A DNA stretch of 64,000 bases from Allolobophora icterica (GCA_963556255.1 OY744613.1:52485949-52549948), one strand, 5' to 3'; positions 47,142 through 58,181 are shown, numbered from the stretch's first letter. Notes: a model not told the origin generated them from the sequence alone. Made by a program: numbers and translations.

Positions 47142-48131
47142 GACAGAGAGATGGAGAGAGAGAGATGTGGAGAGAGAGTGGGGAGAGCGGGACGAAGGAG
47201 GCATATAGTGCAGAGGCCAGCTACCTCGAGCGCAGGTCTTCTGGCCTTAAAACTTGCTATACAAGGTCATGTGTCAAGCGGGAGCCATGCCTTGATGCTC
47301 ATACACTGCGATGGCCTGTACAACCCTAACTGGATGATGGATGAGTGCTAGGCTAGTCATCTATATCAGAGGGGCCAATACACAGTGGGCTAGCTAGCTA
47401 CGTTTCTGACGCATCATTTCTTTGAGAATAATTGGGGAAATTGTTGTGCTATGGAGCCTGCTATTTATAAGTGGGCATTCAAAGTTTCAGAGATTTTTCG
47501 CTTTTGCTTTGGGGGGGCTGAACCACATTTTGGGGGGCTAAGCACCCCCTAGCCTACCCTGGCGCCGCCACTGATCGGTAGCCATGGAGGGGTTGGACCT
47601 CCACTCGCCTATTACTCCAGAGTTAAACGCCAAATGTGGTAAGTAAGTGGCGAGAAATGAACTGGCCTCGGCCTTTAAACCCGTTTCGGAAGAGTCTTTA
47701 GACAGCGGTGGAATATGCCCGCTGTAGTTTACAAATTTGAGGTTATTCACGTACCGTCTTACAGCTACATCTTTACTGTCTGCATACCTTTTAACAACAA
47801 CAGCCTGAGTGTTAACATACTGTTTATTCGCCACGTTCAAAGGCTCCGTCGGTATTTTATTTAATTTAGCCATTTTGCCGGTAACGATCCTTGTCACCTG
47901 CCCGATGCTCGCCGCGTCGGTATTAGATGTTGAGGCGCCTGTGTAAAGTGCAGTCACTTTCTTACCGCCCATAGACAAATTTCCAGTCATTGCGTCGCCA
48001 GCTTTAAGCACACAAGCGCTCCTGACGATAGCATCTTGTTCGTTGGCGTAACTTTTGGCAGCTTCAACTTTCTGGTCCGCGTACTCCCTTGCCACGAGCC
48101 ACGGCGGGCAGACCATCTCGCATGAAAACAA
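46528..48131 (-). pseudogene. Tail-fibre-like protein gene split by a MITE
   Basis: The upstream part (48131-47574) encodes an alpha-helical stretch (AREYADQKVEAAKSYANEQD) and AMTGNLSMGGKKVTAL, the Met-Thr-Gly-Asn-Leu-x-Met-Gly-Gly-x-Lys-[VI] motif common in phage tail fibres. It continues into LNVANKQYV, further helical repeats and the start of a beta-rich domain. The hAT MITE then intervenes. The downstream part (46832-46528) continues the same domain (WLQIECPAPVRIWKVSLAVR), which resembles galactose-binding-like domains at fibre tips. The two halves are in the same frame once the MITE and one target copy are discounted. The gene would have been a receptor-binding or structural protein, perhaps of a Polinton- or virus-like element. 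The original start may be further upstream near 48.36 kb but is frameshifted. Confidence 0.6.
46833..47573. mobile_element. hAT MITE inside an ORF
   Basis: The ends are cagtggcggcgccagg and cctggcgccgccactg (16 bp, perfect). A perfect 8-bp duplication ATCGGTAG flanks it (46825-46832 and 47574-47581). The 741-bp body has (GACA)n at about 47115-47145 and AT-rich repeats at 46980-47040. It is non-coding. Confidence 0.95.
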
Positions 48132-48370
48132 CGGGAAAATGCGGCAGGGTCCAGGCGGGTTTGTCTATGTCAAAGTTGCTCAGAGGTTTTAGTTTTTTTG
48201 CCCCATGTAGAGAGCTGATCTTTACACATTGGACAACAACCACCATGAGTCTCGCGCCCGAGATATAAACCAGAGCCGCGAATCTGGGCCTCGAGTTCGC
48301 GTGACGCCCCGCCTCCGCCAGTGCTGCGTCGCTGGCCTGTTTGTTCTGCACAGCCTTTACTACCCCAGCG
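48132..48370 (-). pseudogene. Decayed 5' part of the tail-fibre-like gene
   Basis: From an ATG at about 48360 the frame reads MFGIAGVVKAVQNKQASDAA then LAEAGRHANSR, an Ala-rich helix. Another frame further on reads SRELEAQIRGSG and CCPMCKDQLSTW. Frame changes between them and 48131 suggest two indels. It stops at a microsatellite upstream. Confidence 0.4.
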
Positions 48371-48379
48371 ATTCCAAAC

Positions 48380-48615
48380 ATGCATAGATACATGTATACA
48401 TGCATGCATACATACATGCATACATACATACATACATACATACGTACATACATATATGCATGATGCATGTATGAATGTATGCGCGTATGTACGTATACAT
48501 ACATACATGTATGTTTGAATGTATGTATACATACATAATTATGTATGTACGTATGCATGCATGTATGCATGTATGTATGTATCTATGCATGTATGTATGT
48601 TGTATGTATGCATAT
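48380..48615. repeat. (CATA)n / (ATGT)n microsatellite
   Basis: Tetranucleotide repeat that turns from cata units to tatg units at about 48470, so it is partly self-complementary. Confidence 0.93.
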
Positions 48616-48775
48616 TCCGGCAGATCCCCGGAATAGCGGACCCCCGGAATAATGGACCGGAACCCTTTAAATGGCATGGAGCCTATTCCAAAGGACAGTG
48701 GTGGTGAAGGATCTCACCCGATCAAATCATTGAAAAATGAGCAGGGTCGAGGCCATACTGTCGCTTTAGAAAATC

Positions 48776-49085
48776 ACGTAATCGTAATCGTAATCTCCAA
48801 ACTTCTAAAGCGCCACTCGAAGGCCAAGCGCAGGGCACCAGCCTATTCATGAGTCTACGCCAAATCAGATGGTGTTTACAGAGGGTAGCCTAATCCAAAA
48901 GAGGTCCAAGTCCGATTTCCAGGGTACCAGATCAGGAGAGGCAGAGCAGCTGTCGAGGCAGGTGTCGTTTACGGCGAGAAGAATTGGAAGGTTGAGGATC
49001 AGATGAGTCATGGTAGGAGTAGGCCTATTTGAAAGGTGAGACTTCAGTTTTACATTTAATCGCAACACTTTCGAACGTCATCATG
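48776..49085 (-). pseudogene. LINE/retroposon 3' end with (GATTAC)n tail
   Basis: The minus strand ends gagtggcgctttagaagttt then gattacgattacgattacg. The body includes aaatcggacttggacctctt. The same 3' end recurs at 50.6 kb, and the inner part at 10.7 kb (inverted). Confidence 0.65.
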
Positions 49086-49271
49086 GATGACGATCGGACA
49101 CGATCCTGTTGAAAAAAAATTCGTCAAGCTAGAGAATGTAAATAGAATATCTTTTTCGCAAAACATTGTTTATGATGACATTTTCACCAATTTTTAAACT
49201 ATGAAGGTCATAATAAATATTACGTCTTAGGACGGGCATCCATCTAGTAATAGTAATAATTGGCTAATAAT

Positions 49272-49492
49272 CAGTGTTTTTTCTAGGGAAAAAGGTTCCG
49301 GAACGGAACAATTATGGACGGGATAAAAATTCTGTGAAAACGGGATTGGGGACTGGAAGGGGTCTCAATAAACACTGAAAACAGTTTTAAAAAACTGAAA
49401 TTAAATTAAAATAACTAAATTATTGTTTTAATCATTAAAATAAATTTAAAAAAATTTAGGAGCTGAAAAAAGGTGCCGGAAAAAAAGCACTG
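49272..49492. mobile_element. hAT-like MITE (copy 2)
   Basis: The ends are cagtgttttttctaggg and inverted cagtgctttttttccgg. It is the inverse of the element at 39423-39665, sharing aaaggttccggaacggaaca. The flanks ctaataat and ataataat match at 7 of 8 positions. Confidence 0.75.
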
Positions 49493-49615
<123 letters not shown>

Positions 49616-49971
49616 GCAACGATTCAGAAGCACTCCTATTCGAACTTTTCAATAATATACCATTTCATTGTAAATTCCATCAGTAGGCCTACAATGTCAG
49701 TTTTAGACAACGGTTGTCACATAGGCTATGTATGTCGTGTTGCACTCTTGCAGCTTCTGCAGTCTACCCCTTAATGCACTGACTTGGCTTAATGCCAGAA
49801 AGCAACAAGCATTCATGTTTTAACGAAAAAATTCAGAATTTCAAACTCGTATACCGTCCATCGTGGCAAAAAACTTCAGTGGAAGGTTAGGCTGTAAGCC
49901 ACACGAAAGCCCCAACCTTAGAATAGTAAAATAATAAGACGTCACGTTCTTAAATGTGTTTTGCGCACGAA
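49616..49971. other. No supported gene
   Basis: Nothing recognisable on either strand. Confidence 0.5.
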
Positions 49972-50215
49972 GACTTTGTACCTTTCTTATCTTTTCTTAG
50001 AAAACACACAGGGTTTATTTTTAGCAAAACTTTGCGGAAATTTCCAAAAATATAAGAGGTCAATAAAACGAGCACAATATAAATTTTTCCGTGGACTTTG
50101 TACCTTTCTTATCTTTTCTCAGAAAACACACAGGGTTTATTTTTAGCCAAACTTTGCGGAAATTTCCAAAAATTGAACAGGTCAATGAAACGAGCAGAAT
50201 ATAAATGTTTCCGTC
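49972..50215. repeat. Tandem duplication, 122-bp unit
   Basis: gactttgtacctttcttatc begins both units (about 49972 and 50094). Both continue through aaaacacacagggtttattt and aactttgcggaaatttccaa to aatataaat.ttt.ccgt, about 93 percent identical by eye. Confidence 0.9.
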
Positions 50216-50599
50216 GGTCCTCTGGAATATTATAGTTGGGGAAATGAGAAACAACAAAACAACTGCATTGTTCAAGTTGTGCGCACACGCACCAAACTTT
50301 CTAATTTAAAACTTTAAAAAATAAAAAAAATAACCTGATATACGAACACCTGTGAATATATTTGTAAATAGTGAAATTTGTAAACTTTTGTAAAATATGA
50401 AACGCCGTCGACTTGGGCTTATTTTTGCGCTATTGGGCTTATTGTGGTACACCTTTACGTGTGTTTTACGTTGATATGGGTTACCAACTTTTTTTAAAAT
50501 TCCTCTTACGCTGTTGTTAATAATAAAATAATAATATAATTATATTACAATTATGTTAATGATATACCAATTTCGGGAGTAAATCCTTCAATTAGCTGT

Positions 50600-50900
50600 T
50601 GTCGTCCGCTTATCGTAATCGTAAGCGTAATCGTAATCTCCAAACTTCTAAAGCGCCACTCGAAGGCCAAGCGAAGGACACCAGCCTATTCACGAGCGCT
50701 ACGTCAGATCAGAGGGGTTTCCAAGGAGTAGTCCAAAAGAGGTTCAAGTCCGATTTCCAGGGTACCAGATCATGGGGTTTCCAGAGAGTGGTCCAAAAGA
50801 GGTCCAAGTCCGATTTCCAGGAGGCCAAACCAAATCAAAGGGGTTTCCAGAGAGTAGTCCAAAATAGGTCTAAGTCCGATTTCCAGGGTTCCAGATCAAT
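50600..50900 (-). pseudogene. Retroposon 3' end with internal duplication
   Basis: A (GATTAC)n-type tail at 50612-50637 and the gcgctttagaagtttgg UTR shared with 48.78 kb. Upstream, a segment with aggtccaagtccgatttcca is present three times in tandem (about 50735, 50797 and 50865). Confidence 0.65.
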
Positions 50901-50908
50901 ATCGAATT

Positions 50909-51193
50909 GGGTTCTAGGACTTTTCGCCAACGGAAGATTCGCCCCCGGCATTTCGCCCCGCGGAAGTTTCGCCCCCGTCGATCCAGCTTCTAATCTTAGT
51001 TACATTTTGATCATAGATCCCGCTTCTAGTCTTCTAGTTACATTTTCATCGCTAATCCAGCTTCTAGTCCTAGTTACATTTTCATCATAGATCCCGGAGG
51101 CGAAACTTCCCTGGGGGCGAATCTTCCCGGGGCGAAATGTCGGGAACGAATCTTCCGGGGGCGAATCTTCCGGGGGTGAAATTTCCGTATCCC
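50909..51193. mobile_element. Foldback element with 15-bp terminal repeats
   Basis: The left arm starts gggttctaggacttttcgcc and continues in attcgcccccgg units. The right arm is cgggggcgaatcttc units ending gtatccc. The flanks share atcgaattg (50901-50909 and 51194-51202), an 8-9-bp target duplication (one G is ambiguous). The core is three units of the 36-bp repeat (minus strand gatgaaaatgtaac, actagaagctggat) found at 35.6 kb. It interrupts a minus-strand ORF. Confidence 0.88.
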
Positions 51194-51460
51194 ATCGAAT
51201 TGTCACGGGTGGGTTTGGTAAGTGATTGGAGTAAGTGTAATTTTGCCATAGGGTGCTTAACAAGGTCATACCCATTTGTCCCGCTAATTGTGAAAGGGAC
51301 AATATCGGCGCTGGGTATATCAGCCTTGAAAAAATTTCGCAGGTTGCATTGAAATAGGCTAGTTGCTCCTGGACTGCTTGTAACCACTTGGGATGAGAGT
51401 ATGGCATGGCAGCTACATGTCTGAGCTGAGACGCAATGCCTTCTGGCATCAACAGTGCAG
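51194..51460 (-). CDS. Unrecognised ORF fragment cut by the foldback element
   Basis: From about 51452 the minus frame reads MPEGIASQLRHVAAMPYSHP, KWLQAVQEQLAYFN and LSQLAGQMGMTLLSTLWQNY, then PVTIRWD at the foldback boundary. The composition is protein-like and it is on the same strand as the 43.7-48.1 kb cluster, of which it may be an upstream member. Its continuation beyond the insertion is not found. Confidence 0.4.
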
Positions 51461-51985
51461 GAATATGTTACATTCATGTACACTTGACTGCCTTCATAAA
51501 CGCAAAAAAGGTATTTGATAGGCTTCCAACTGAGTCTGAAATCGAGGTATATTCGGAGGGTGAGACAAGGCGATATGATTTCAGTCAAGACCAAATACCA
51601 CCCAGCGTGGTTGCTAGATATGTTTAGTAAAGCAGCATGTTTACATGTGAAACTGAAAATGTAAAGTGCATAACCAGGTTAGACGTGGAATCAGTCACAT
51701 TAGCTGAAAATATTGTGTATTGGAAACAAGCCAGAGACAATGACATTTTGCCTCCGGTATTCAAACTATCAGTCAATTATGATGATAATTCAAGATGTCG
51801 CAGCACAACTACTGACATCAATAGCATATTGACCCATGCACTCATGCAGAAGCCGACACTCGCCTAATCCTTCACTGTCGACATGCTGCCCAAACTGGTT
51901 CCAAAAATATGCCATAAGAATAGCTGAAACTGATGTGATCGTTTAGGCAGTTGCATATTTAAAGAATTTACAAATTGATGAACAA

Positions 51986-52290
51986 CGACGGAGGCTCATC
52001 AGTTCATTGTAGTCCTGACACGAGGATGGGTGTAGATTGGAAGCTTAATGAGATCAACGGCTCAATGAGTTCAAAAGCCAAGATGGATTTGTGAGCCTCC
52101 GCGGCCGTTTCTCTTGTCGGTCTATAGCAGTATACAAGTCACTTGCGTCACAAACAATGACGAAGGCTCATAAATCCATAGTTGTCCTGACACGAGGATG
52201 GATGTAGATTGGAAGCTTAATGAGTTCAACAGCTTAATGAGTTCAAAAGCCGAAATGGATTTATGAGCCTCCACGGCCGTTTCTCTTATC
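51986..52290. repeat. Tandem duplication of about 170 bp
   Basis: gtcctgacacgaggatgg, gtagattggaagcttaatga and the gatggattt..gagcctcc..cggccgtttctctt segment occur twice in tandem. The last segment is also at 45.1 kb. Confidence 0.85.
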
Positions 52291-53480
52291 AGATTCTGAT
52301 GACTCCAGTACAAGTCTCAACATCAGTCATACAACTTGTTTCCATCATCATTGACAATGTATGCATGGCCTATCTGATCCACGCCATATATATTCGTCTT
52401 TTGAGCCCGATTGAATATAAATCACCTTGATGCCGTGCGTGATCTCTTCGTGTGTTGGCTTGTAGTATCATCTTAGGGGAGAGTTGCCATAGATGGACCA
52501 CCTAAGGGAAACTGAGGTTTACTGAATGAATGCCACCGAATTTCTAAAAGGAAATTATGCCATATGATAGGGCTGATTGGTCAAATCTAATGTTCATAAT
52601 CAAGGGAGAGATAGTATTCATGCATTTAGGAAAAATAACTAAAACAACTTGAGCTCTAAAAAGTCCAATCAAGGCAACCTGTTTCCTTAAATGGACCACA
52701 TGGTGTCCTTGATTGGACCAGTTGCCCTGAATGTGACATATTATTTTAAAGACGTTTTTTAAAGATAATTTGCAATAAAAAAACGTTTTAAACGTTTGAA
52801 AACAATTATTGTCTAAAAACATGCAATAAAGGCGTATGTATCTAACTTTCAAAATACTATAAAAGTAGTAGAAATCAACTTAATATACGACTAACATAAC
52901 CACTCCAGTACACTAATTAGTGTACATTGTCAGAATCACTGGTTAAATATAGACTATACATAGTTAACTATAGACTAATTAATTACAACTAAATGACTAG
53001 TTAAGTCTTTTATTAATGCTTAGTTACAACCATTTGAGTCTAACACTTAGCACTTAATCGGGGCCTGTTAGAGGCATTACACACAGTTTGCACAGAGGAA
53101 CACATCATCATCAAGCAGTCCCCGCATTTCTTTAACTCGTTGACATCTACATGGGCGCCGACTCTGCGAGGCCCGTGAGTGCCCAGCACCACCAGAAATA
53201 GGCCATTCGAGGCCCATCTATGCCTGGGCACCACCAGAAATCAGTCCGCAAAGAGCGCGTTTTAAGAGATTATTTTTCTGTTGGCATTACTTATTTATAA
53301 CTTTTATAAAATAATTAAACGTCTTCGTAATATTTTAATCTCAATTAACTTTTTATCACTCGTGCTGTGAGTTTTAGGCCTATGCTTTCGGCCATGTCTC
53401 AGAAACCATTGACAAACTTCTCTATGCTACAGATCTCCTGCAACAGCCTTTGCAAAAAGAAATTTGCAATATTGTAAATA
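52291..53480. other. No supported gene
   Basis: AT-rich, with no recognisable protein. agtgcccagcaccaccagaa and tgcctgggcaccaccagaaa at 53190-53245 form a short direct repeat. Confidence 0.5.
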
Positions 53481-53499
53481 TCAGGGAGGCCGAGAGCGA

Positions 53500-53600
53500 A
53501 GTAATTTAGTTGTGAATCATTGCAACATTTAAAGATCTATAATTATAAAGCAAAATAATTAAGAATTGATACTGGAGAGAACCGTATGGCATTTTATAGC
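53500..53600 (+). repeat. Partial copy of the region 5' of the piggyBac gene at 54.6 kb
   Basis: ataattataaagcaaaataa, ttgata and ggagagaaccgtatgg match 54500-54585 (ataattataaaacaaaaga, ggagagaaccgtgg). The second copy has an extra ggcctttaggggcctat. Confidence 0.65.
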
Positions 53601-53884
53601 ATTGTAACATTCCATTGAAATTTGGAAAGAAGCCATTTCAATAGGCCTAGTAATTTAAATTAGTTTCAAGTTATATCTTTTTGAACTTGTTCTGTTTTTC
53701 GGTACTCTCTAGGCCTATCAGCCTATCTATCTGCAATCTTAAATTTGGCTTATGAACTAATTAAGAGAAAATAGTTCATCTGATGTTCTTGTGCGAAATT
53801 TGACTTTGTTGACTAATTAGCTGATGGATATAATCGGTATTAAATTATAATTATCCTAGTCTCTTTGAGTTCTTTCTGTAGGTA

Positions 53885-54450
53885 AAACCCCCAGGGGCGG
53901 CGATCCCTGAGGGTGACGAGTGGGACAAGTCCCTCCACCATTAACAGTGAGGGGGACATAGTAGGCCTAGGCCTATACAGTTGTCCCCTATCTAAAGAAA
54001 CTGTTTAATTGCTCTCTCTGTTAAATAATTGCCAATTTGAAATTTGACCACAGCTGACCACAGCTGACATGTCAGAACGTTGCCACCAACAATTAACAAA
54101 AATTAATGATTTTTGTTAATTATTGTTCTATACTGTTTCGCACTAAAAATCAATAAACTTTAGACTGAATTATTTTGCATGTGATTATACAATCTGATGA
54201 AACTTTATATTTACATGCAGTTATAAAGTGTCTGTCCCTTGCTTTCTAACGCTTGTTTCGTGCACAAAAAAGTTCACAAAATGTTTCCGCGCTTACGTGC
54301 GAATAATATTCATCAAGTTCAAAAATGTCCCCGTACCTGTCAAACAAGATCCGTGTAGATTGCAGTGCAGATTCTACTGTCAAGGGGATAATTTCAATAA
54401 GTGTGTCTTAACCAAATCCAACAAAGCAATTAGAAAATCCCGAAAATGTA
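53885..54450. other. Possible unclassified element
   Basis: It starts with ccccaggggcggcgatccct and has gggacaagtccctcc and gagggggacatag. These GGGAC-rich motifs recur as tgtccct and atgtccccgt further right. The stretch lies between the two copies of the piggyBac 5' region. No defined ends. Confidence 0.3.
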
Positions 54451-54779
54451 AAAAAATTACACTGTACGAGAGAAGCCACGGTATTTGTAATTTTTCCATT
54501 ATAATTATAAAACAAAAGAATTGAGAATTGATAGGCCTTTAGGGGCCTATTGGAGAGAACCGTGGTATTTTGAAAACTCTTAAACCAACGATGTGGAAAG
54601 TGCAGACGACGAAGTCGACATAGAAACGCAATGCCTATCTGTTCAAACCACCAATAGTCGAAGCAGTACTTCAGTTACAAAAAGGAGGTCGTGGACATAG
54701 GTTGCGTGGTAGAGAAGTAGGAAGATAGCAAGGTGATGCAGTTCAATATGTCATTCGAATACCTGCTGGTGTAAGTGCC

Positions 54780-55530
54780 GCACCACGGTGTGACACAATT
54801 TGTTTATGTACCAGCTTTCCTTGCATCCAGAAATTATTGACGGCATTGTTCTTCGGACGAACAGGGAGGCAATGAGACGAACATGTGTCTAGAATGAACG
54901 AAATTCTGAAGGTCATCGTGCTGACTGGAAACCTGGAATCTTTGCGTTCATTGGACTCTGCATACTCCTGACCAACTTACTCTTGAAATGTTTGTTCCTA
55001 AACCAGGCAAAGCTGTGTTAGCTATACCCTACACCACAATGCTACCACCGATACTCAGATGATCAGCCAGCCAGAAATAATCCCCCTTTAGAGTAGAATT
55101 AAAAGCGGTGTTGACAATATGGATCACCTGGCTACAATGGACATCAAAAGAAGAAAATCAGCCGTTGGCTCATGGTGCTGTTTTTCAACACCCTCGACAT
55201 ACTGTAGCTGGAAATGTTTCTTACATTCAGTGGTTGGGCAATAATCCAGACTGGCAGATTTCGAAGACCATACGGCGGCGACGTATCTTACTGATTGAGC
55301 TCGGATATGCCATAGTAACACCTCACATGAAACAACGAGCAATGACTCCTATAATCTTATCACCAATCAGATCTGCGATGAAGAACTGTGGTTTAGAAGT
55401 TCAACACTGTCAACAACACTCAGCTTCAATCTCCAGAAGCTCGAAGGCCAAGCGTCGACGATGCTCACTGTGCCAAAGCCGTAACAACAAGAAGGCAGCG
55501 TGAATGTACTTCATGTAGCAGGCCTAATTT
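54780..55530 (+). pseudogene. piggyBac transposase remnant
   Basis: Frames in order: LHPEIIDGIVLRTNREAMRR and WKPGIFAFIGLCIL (the N-terminal part of the DDE domain). After a large loss come GVDNMDHLATM and RWLMVLFFNTLDI, the GGVD..D.L...Y....K..RW....FF.LLDI motif with the last catalytic Asp. Then LIELGYAIVTPHMKQRA and, at the C-terminus, KRRRCSLCQ with ECTSCSRPNF in a shifted frame, the Cys-rich domain. Frameshifts and stops show it is inactive. It is a different subfamily from the remnant at 18.4 kb. Confidence 0.85.
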
Positions 55531-55684
55531 TATCTTGTCAGACAATTAGATGGTAAGCAAAACCCAGGTAAACAATGAACAGTTAGAACTTGTACTTGTA
55601 GTAAAATAAAGTGAAGTTTAAACAAGAGCAGAAAGCACTGAACGTGTATTCGACTATTGGGGTCCCGTGGGACCCCAGTTGGTC

Positions 55685-56254
55685 ATGCGTTTGTGGTTTC
55701 CCGTCTGGACTACTGTAGCGCCCTTTACGCTGGCCTCCCAGCTGCCCGCCTTGGGTGTTTGGACCGGGTTTTGCGTGCAGCCGCACGTCTTATTGGTCGC
55801 ATCCCCAGATTTGGCCAGGTTTCTCTTTATATGCGGGATGTTCTGCACTGGCTCCCTTTCCCGCTGCGGATCGCCTATAGGGTCTCTGCACTGGTTAGGC
55901 GTTGTCTAGAGGGACTTGCTCCCCCATACCTGCGGGAGTTGTGTCGCTCTACCTCGGGGGTCTTGCGGAGATCTGCTCTTCGCTCGGCTGACCAGGCCGA
56001 GCTATTGGTCCCCCGCACGCGGACAGCCATTATGCAGCGACGTTCTTTTTCGGTCGCTGGACCTGCAACCTGGAATGGCCTTCCTGTTGCACTTCGCCTG
56101 GTCCCTATGACTCACTCTATCTTGTTTCTTGCAAACTTAAAAACTACTCTCTTTAGCCGTGGTTGGACTAGGAGCGCTCCTGAGTAGATAACCTTGAAGG
56201 GGCGCTATATAAAAGCTCATTAATAATAATAATAATAATTAAGGAATAAAATAT
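55685..56254 (+). mobile_element. LINE (type B), 5'-truncated, young
   Basis: A short target duplication gttggtc flanks it (55678-55684 and 56255-56261). The frame is open to the stop at 56187: HAFVVSRLDYCSALYAGLPA, RIPRFGQVSLYMRDVLHWLP, ALVRRCLEGLAPPYLRELCR, RRSFSVAGPATWNGLPVALR, then SRGWTRSAPE*. The UTR has ggggcgctatataaaagc and the tail is (TAA)n. It is nearly identical to 38045-38594, whose 4-bp deletion it lacks. It landed in the right end of the piggyBac. Confidence 0.9.
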
Positions 56255-56274
56255 GTTGGTCGCATGAGGGTTAA

Positions 56275-56832
56275 TACGGATATTATTAGCTTTGTTTCCT
56301 TATTCTAAATAATTATGTCTTTCTTTTGCTTGTACTCCCACTTTGAAAACAATTCTACACTTAGAAAACGGACTATTAGAAGAGTCCACAAAATGGTCCT
56401 TGAAACTCATTCAAATACATACTCTGTGCTAAAGACGGGTTTCATTATTATAACCTCATTGGCTGGTTTGCCAGCATTAGTCTGGGAATTTCCACTGGGA
56501 ATTTCCATGCGTTCAATATAGATATTTTGGAAAGGTGGACAGAAAATCCAGTGCGTATTAAGTTAAACATCGCTGCAAGTTTTAAATGTTTGGATGTAAT
56601 TTTAGCACAAATAAGGTACTTACAGGTGAGCTGTTGTGGTAACTGATTTTCAGGTTAATAGTGAAACGAGCGGACAAGACAGCACAGACTATCGCTTGAG
56701 GATAGCCTTGTAGTGTTGCATAACACATCGACGCATATTCGGTTGACACAGTATACGCCGTGGCACAAGCTGAAGTTCTACTTTGAACTCCAGCCTGCAA
56801 CAGTTATGTTAATGGGCTGCAATATGGTATAC
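56275..56832. other. No supported gene
   Basis: Short ORFs on both strands, none recognisable. Confidence 0.5.
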
Positions 56833-56840
56833 TCTTACAT

Positions 56841-57259
56841 CAGGGATGCCAACTTTTGAGTTTGCCAATCCGGGACACCCCTCCCACGTAGTCACTCGAT
56901 AAGCCTTTACCATTTTACCCTGTGCACATCACTGTATATGGCTTATGTTGCGTCATCCTAATGTAGGATCTACTGAAAACAGTCGTTACAAATTACAAGA
57001 CAAGAGGATAGATTACTAACCTAGTTACCCTCTGTTCTATAACCACGCTGCTCTGTAGAACTTATTTACGGCTGATCCCAAATTGTCCCGAAACTTGGTG
57101 TAAATAATATATATAGTCTGCGAAAACAAGAACGCCATTTGGTGAAGTGGATGTTTAGTTATTATTTACACCAAGTTTTGGGGCAATTTGGGATCAATCC
57201 TGGACACGGGACGCACAGGGCAGATTCTGGAACTTAATCCGGAAAGGTTGACATCCCTA
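56841..57259. mobile_element. hAT MITE
   Basis: The left end is cagggatgccaactttt and the right end, inverted, tagggatgtcaacctttcc. A perfect 8-bp duplication TCTTACAT flanks it (56833-56840 and 57260-57267). The centre holds an imperfect palindrome (gatcccaaattgtcccgaaa / ttttggggcaatttgggatc). 419 bp, non-coding. Confidence 0.9.
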
Positions 57260-57482
57260 TCTTACATCAATATAATTGTAACGTCATGGATGGCAGAAAG
57301 CTTAGTAGCTGCCGTCGGCGTAGGCCTACATTGTACATGTTGATGGTAGCTGTCAGCATGTAGACTTGTGTATAGCTGTCAGAATTTGTTCATGAAGGTA
57401 TATTACTTTGTAAGAAACCGAAGGATACACAAATTTTTGATCGTTTGCTGTGTGTTTGGACAATTTTACGACAGTTAGAAAT

Positions 57483-58181
57483 ATGATGTCTTCATCATTC
57501 GAAGCAACTAGAGAGAAATTCGAGAAAGGGTTCTACTCGTTGTACAATTTACCAGGTGTTCTGTTCATGGACTATACGGGTGTCTACGTGAGTGAAGATG
57601 CGCCTTACCTGGATATTGTTGAAGCACTGGAACGCAGCAACAGTGGTGCTCCCGAGAAAAAGAACGTGCTCACGTCCAAACTAAGAGCGACTAGCCATGG
57701 TGATTGGTATTCCAGAGTGGTCATGTTAAATAAAGGGTACTTTGAGAGCCGAGGTAGACTCGAAGAGATGCTGATAGAGACGGATGACCGGGAAGTTGGT
57801 CCCCAGTGCATCACAGCAAATAGCATATCTCTGCAAGCAGCCCTGAAGACAATGAAGGTTGACTTGTCAATCAACATGGAATACTTTTTACAGAATACCA
57901 GTGAAATTGATGCCGAACTCGATTACAAACTCTCGGACAGTCTCAAGTTGAAGGATGAACTAGTGATGAAAAAGTTGGAACAAGAGCTGTTCTACAAGAT
58001 GATGTGTAAGGTGTTTGGCAAAGAAAATGGAGATGACCAGGTTGAAGTGGATGGCAAAGAAGCACTCTATGAAAAGTCATTCATGATCAGAGACTTTAGT
58101 ATTTTATCATTTGATGGCAATAGTATGATGGCCACAGCCACAAGAGATGACTACTATTTGATGCTCTTCTTTGACTATTAA
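57483..58181 (+). CDS. Unrecognised 232-aa protein
   Basis: An uninterrupted frame from ATG ATG at 57483 to TAA at 58179-58181. In-frame codons extend 33 bp upstream without an ATG, and acgacag|ttag at about 57474 could be a splice acceptor, so this may be a last exon. The protein is acidic and soluble-looking, with no signal peptide or membrane segment. It begins MMSSSFEATREKFEKGFYSL and contains VYVSEDAPYLDIVEALERS. A helical, Leu/Glu/Lys-rich stretch lies at about residues 120-175. It ends FMIRDFSILSFDGNSM and YYLMLFFDY, which reads like a beta hairpin. Base composition is richer in G and C than the surroundings, as expected for maintained coding sequence. It is neither transposase-like nor RT-like. 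A poly(A) signal follows at 58344. I could not assign a family. Confidence 0.75.
   Translation: MMSSSFEATREKFEKGFYSLYNLPGVLFMDYTGVYVSEDAPYLDIVEALERSNSGAPEKKNVLTSKLRATSHGDWYSRVVMLNKGYFESRGRLEEMLIETDDREVGPQCITANSISLQAALKTMKVDLSINMEYFLQNTSEIDAELDYKLSDSLKLKDELVMKKLEQELFYKMMCKVFGKENGDDQVEVDGKEALYEKSFMIRDFSILSFDGNSMMATATRDDYYLMLFFDY

Larger units (their letters stand above)
54590..56270 (+). mobile_element. piggyBac element, decayed, right end interrupted by a LINE
   Basis: It holds the transposase remnant at 54780-55530. The right end is recognisable past the LINE: gttggtcgcatgaggg ends at 56270, followed by TTAA (56271-56274). Before the LINE, a ggggtcccgtgggacccc palindrome (55661-55678) is typical of piggyBac subterminal DNA. 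The left terminus was not found. Confidence 0.7.

Noticed and set aside
51436..51867. Two plus-strand ORFs (63 and 76 codons)
   Set aside because: They read fairly well but are antisense to the more protein-like minus frame, have no start context or recognisable motif, and are separated by a stop.
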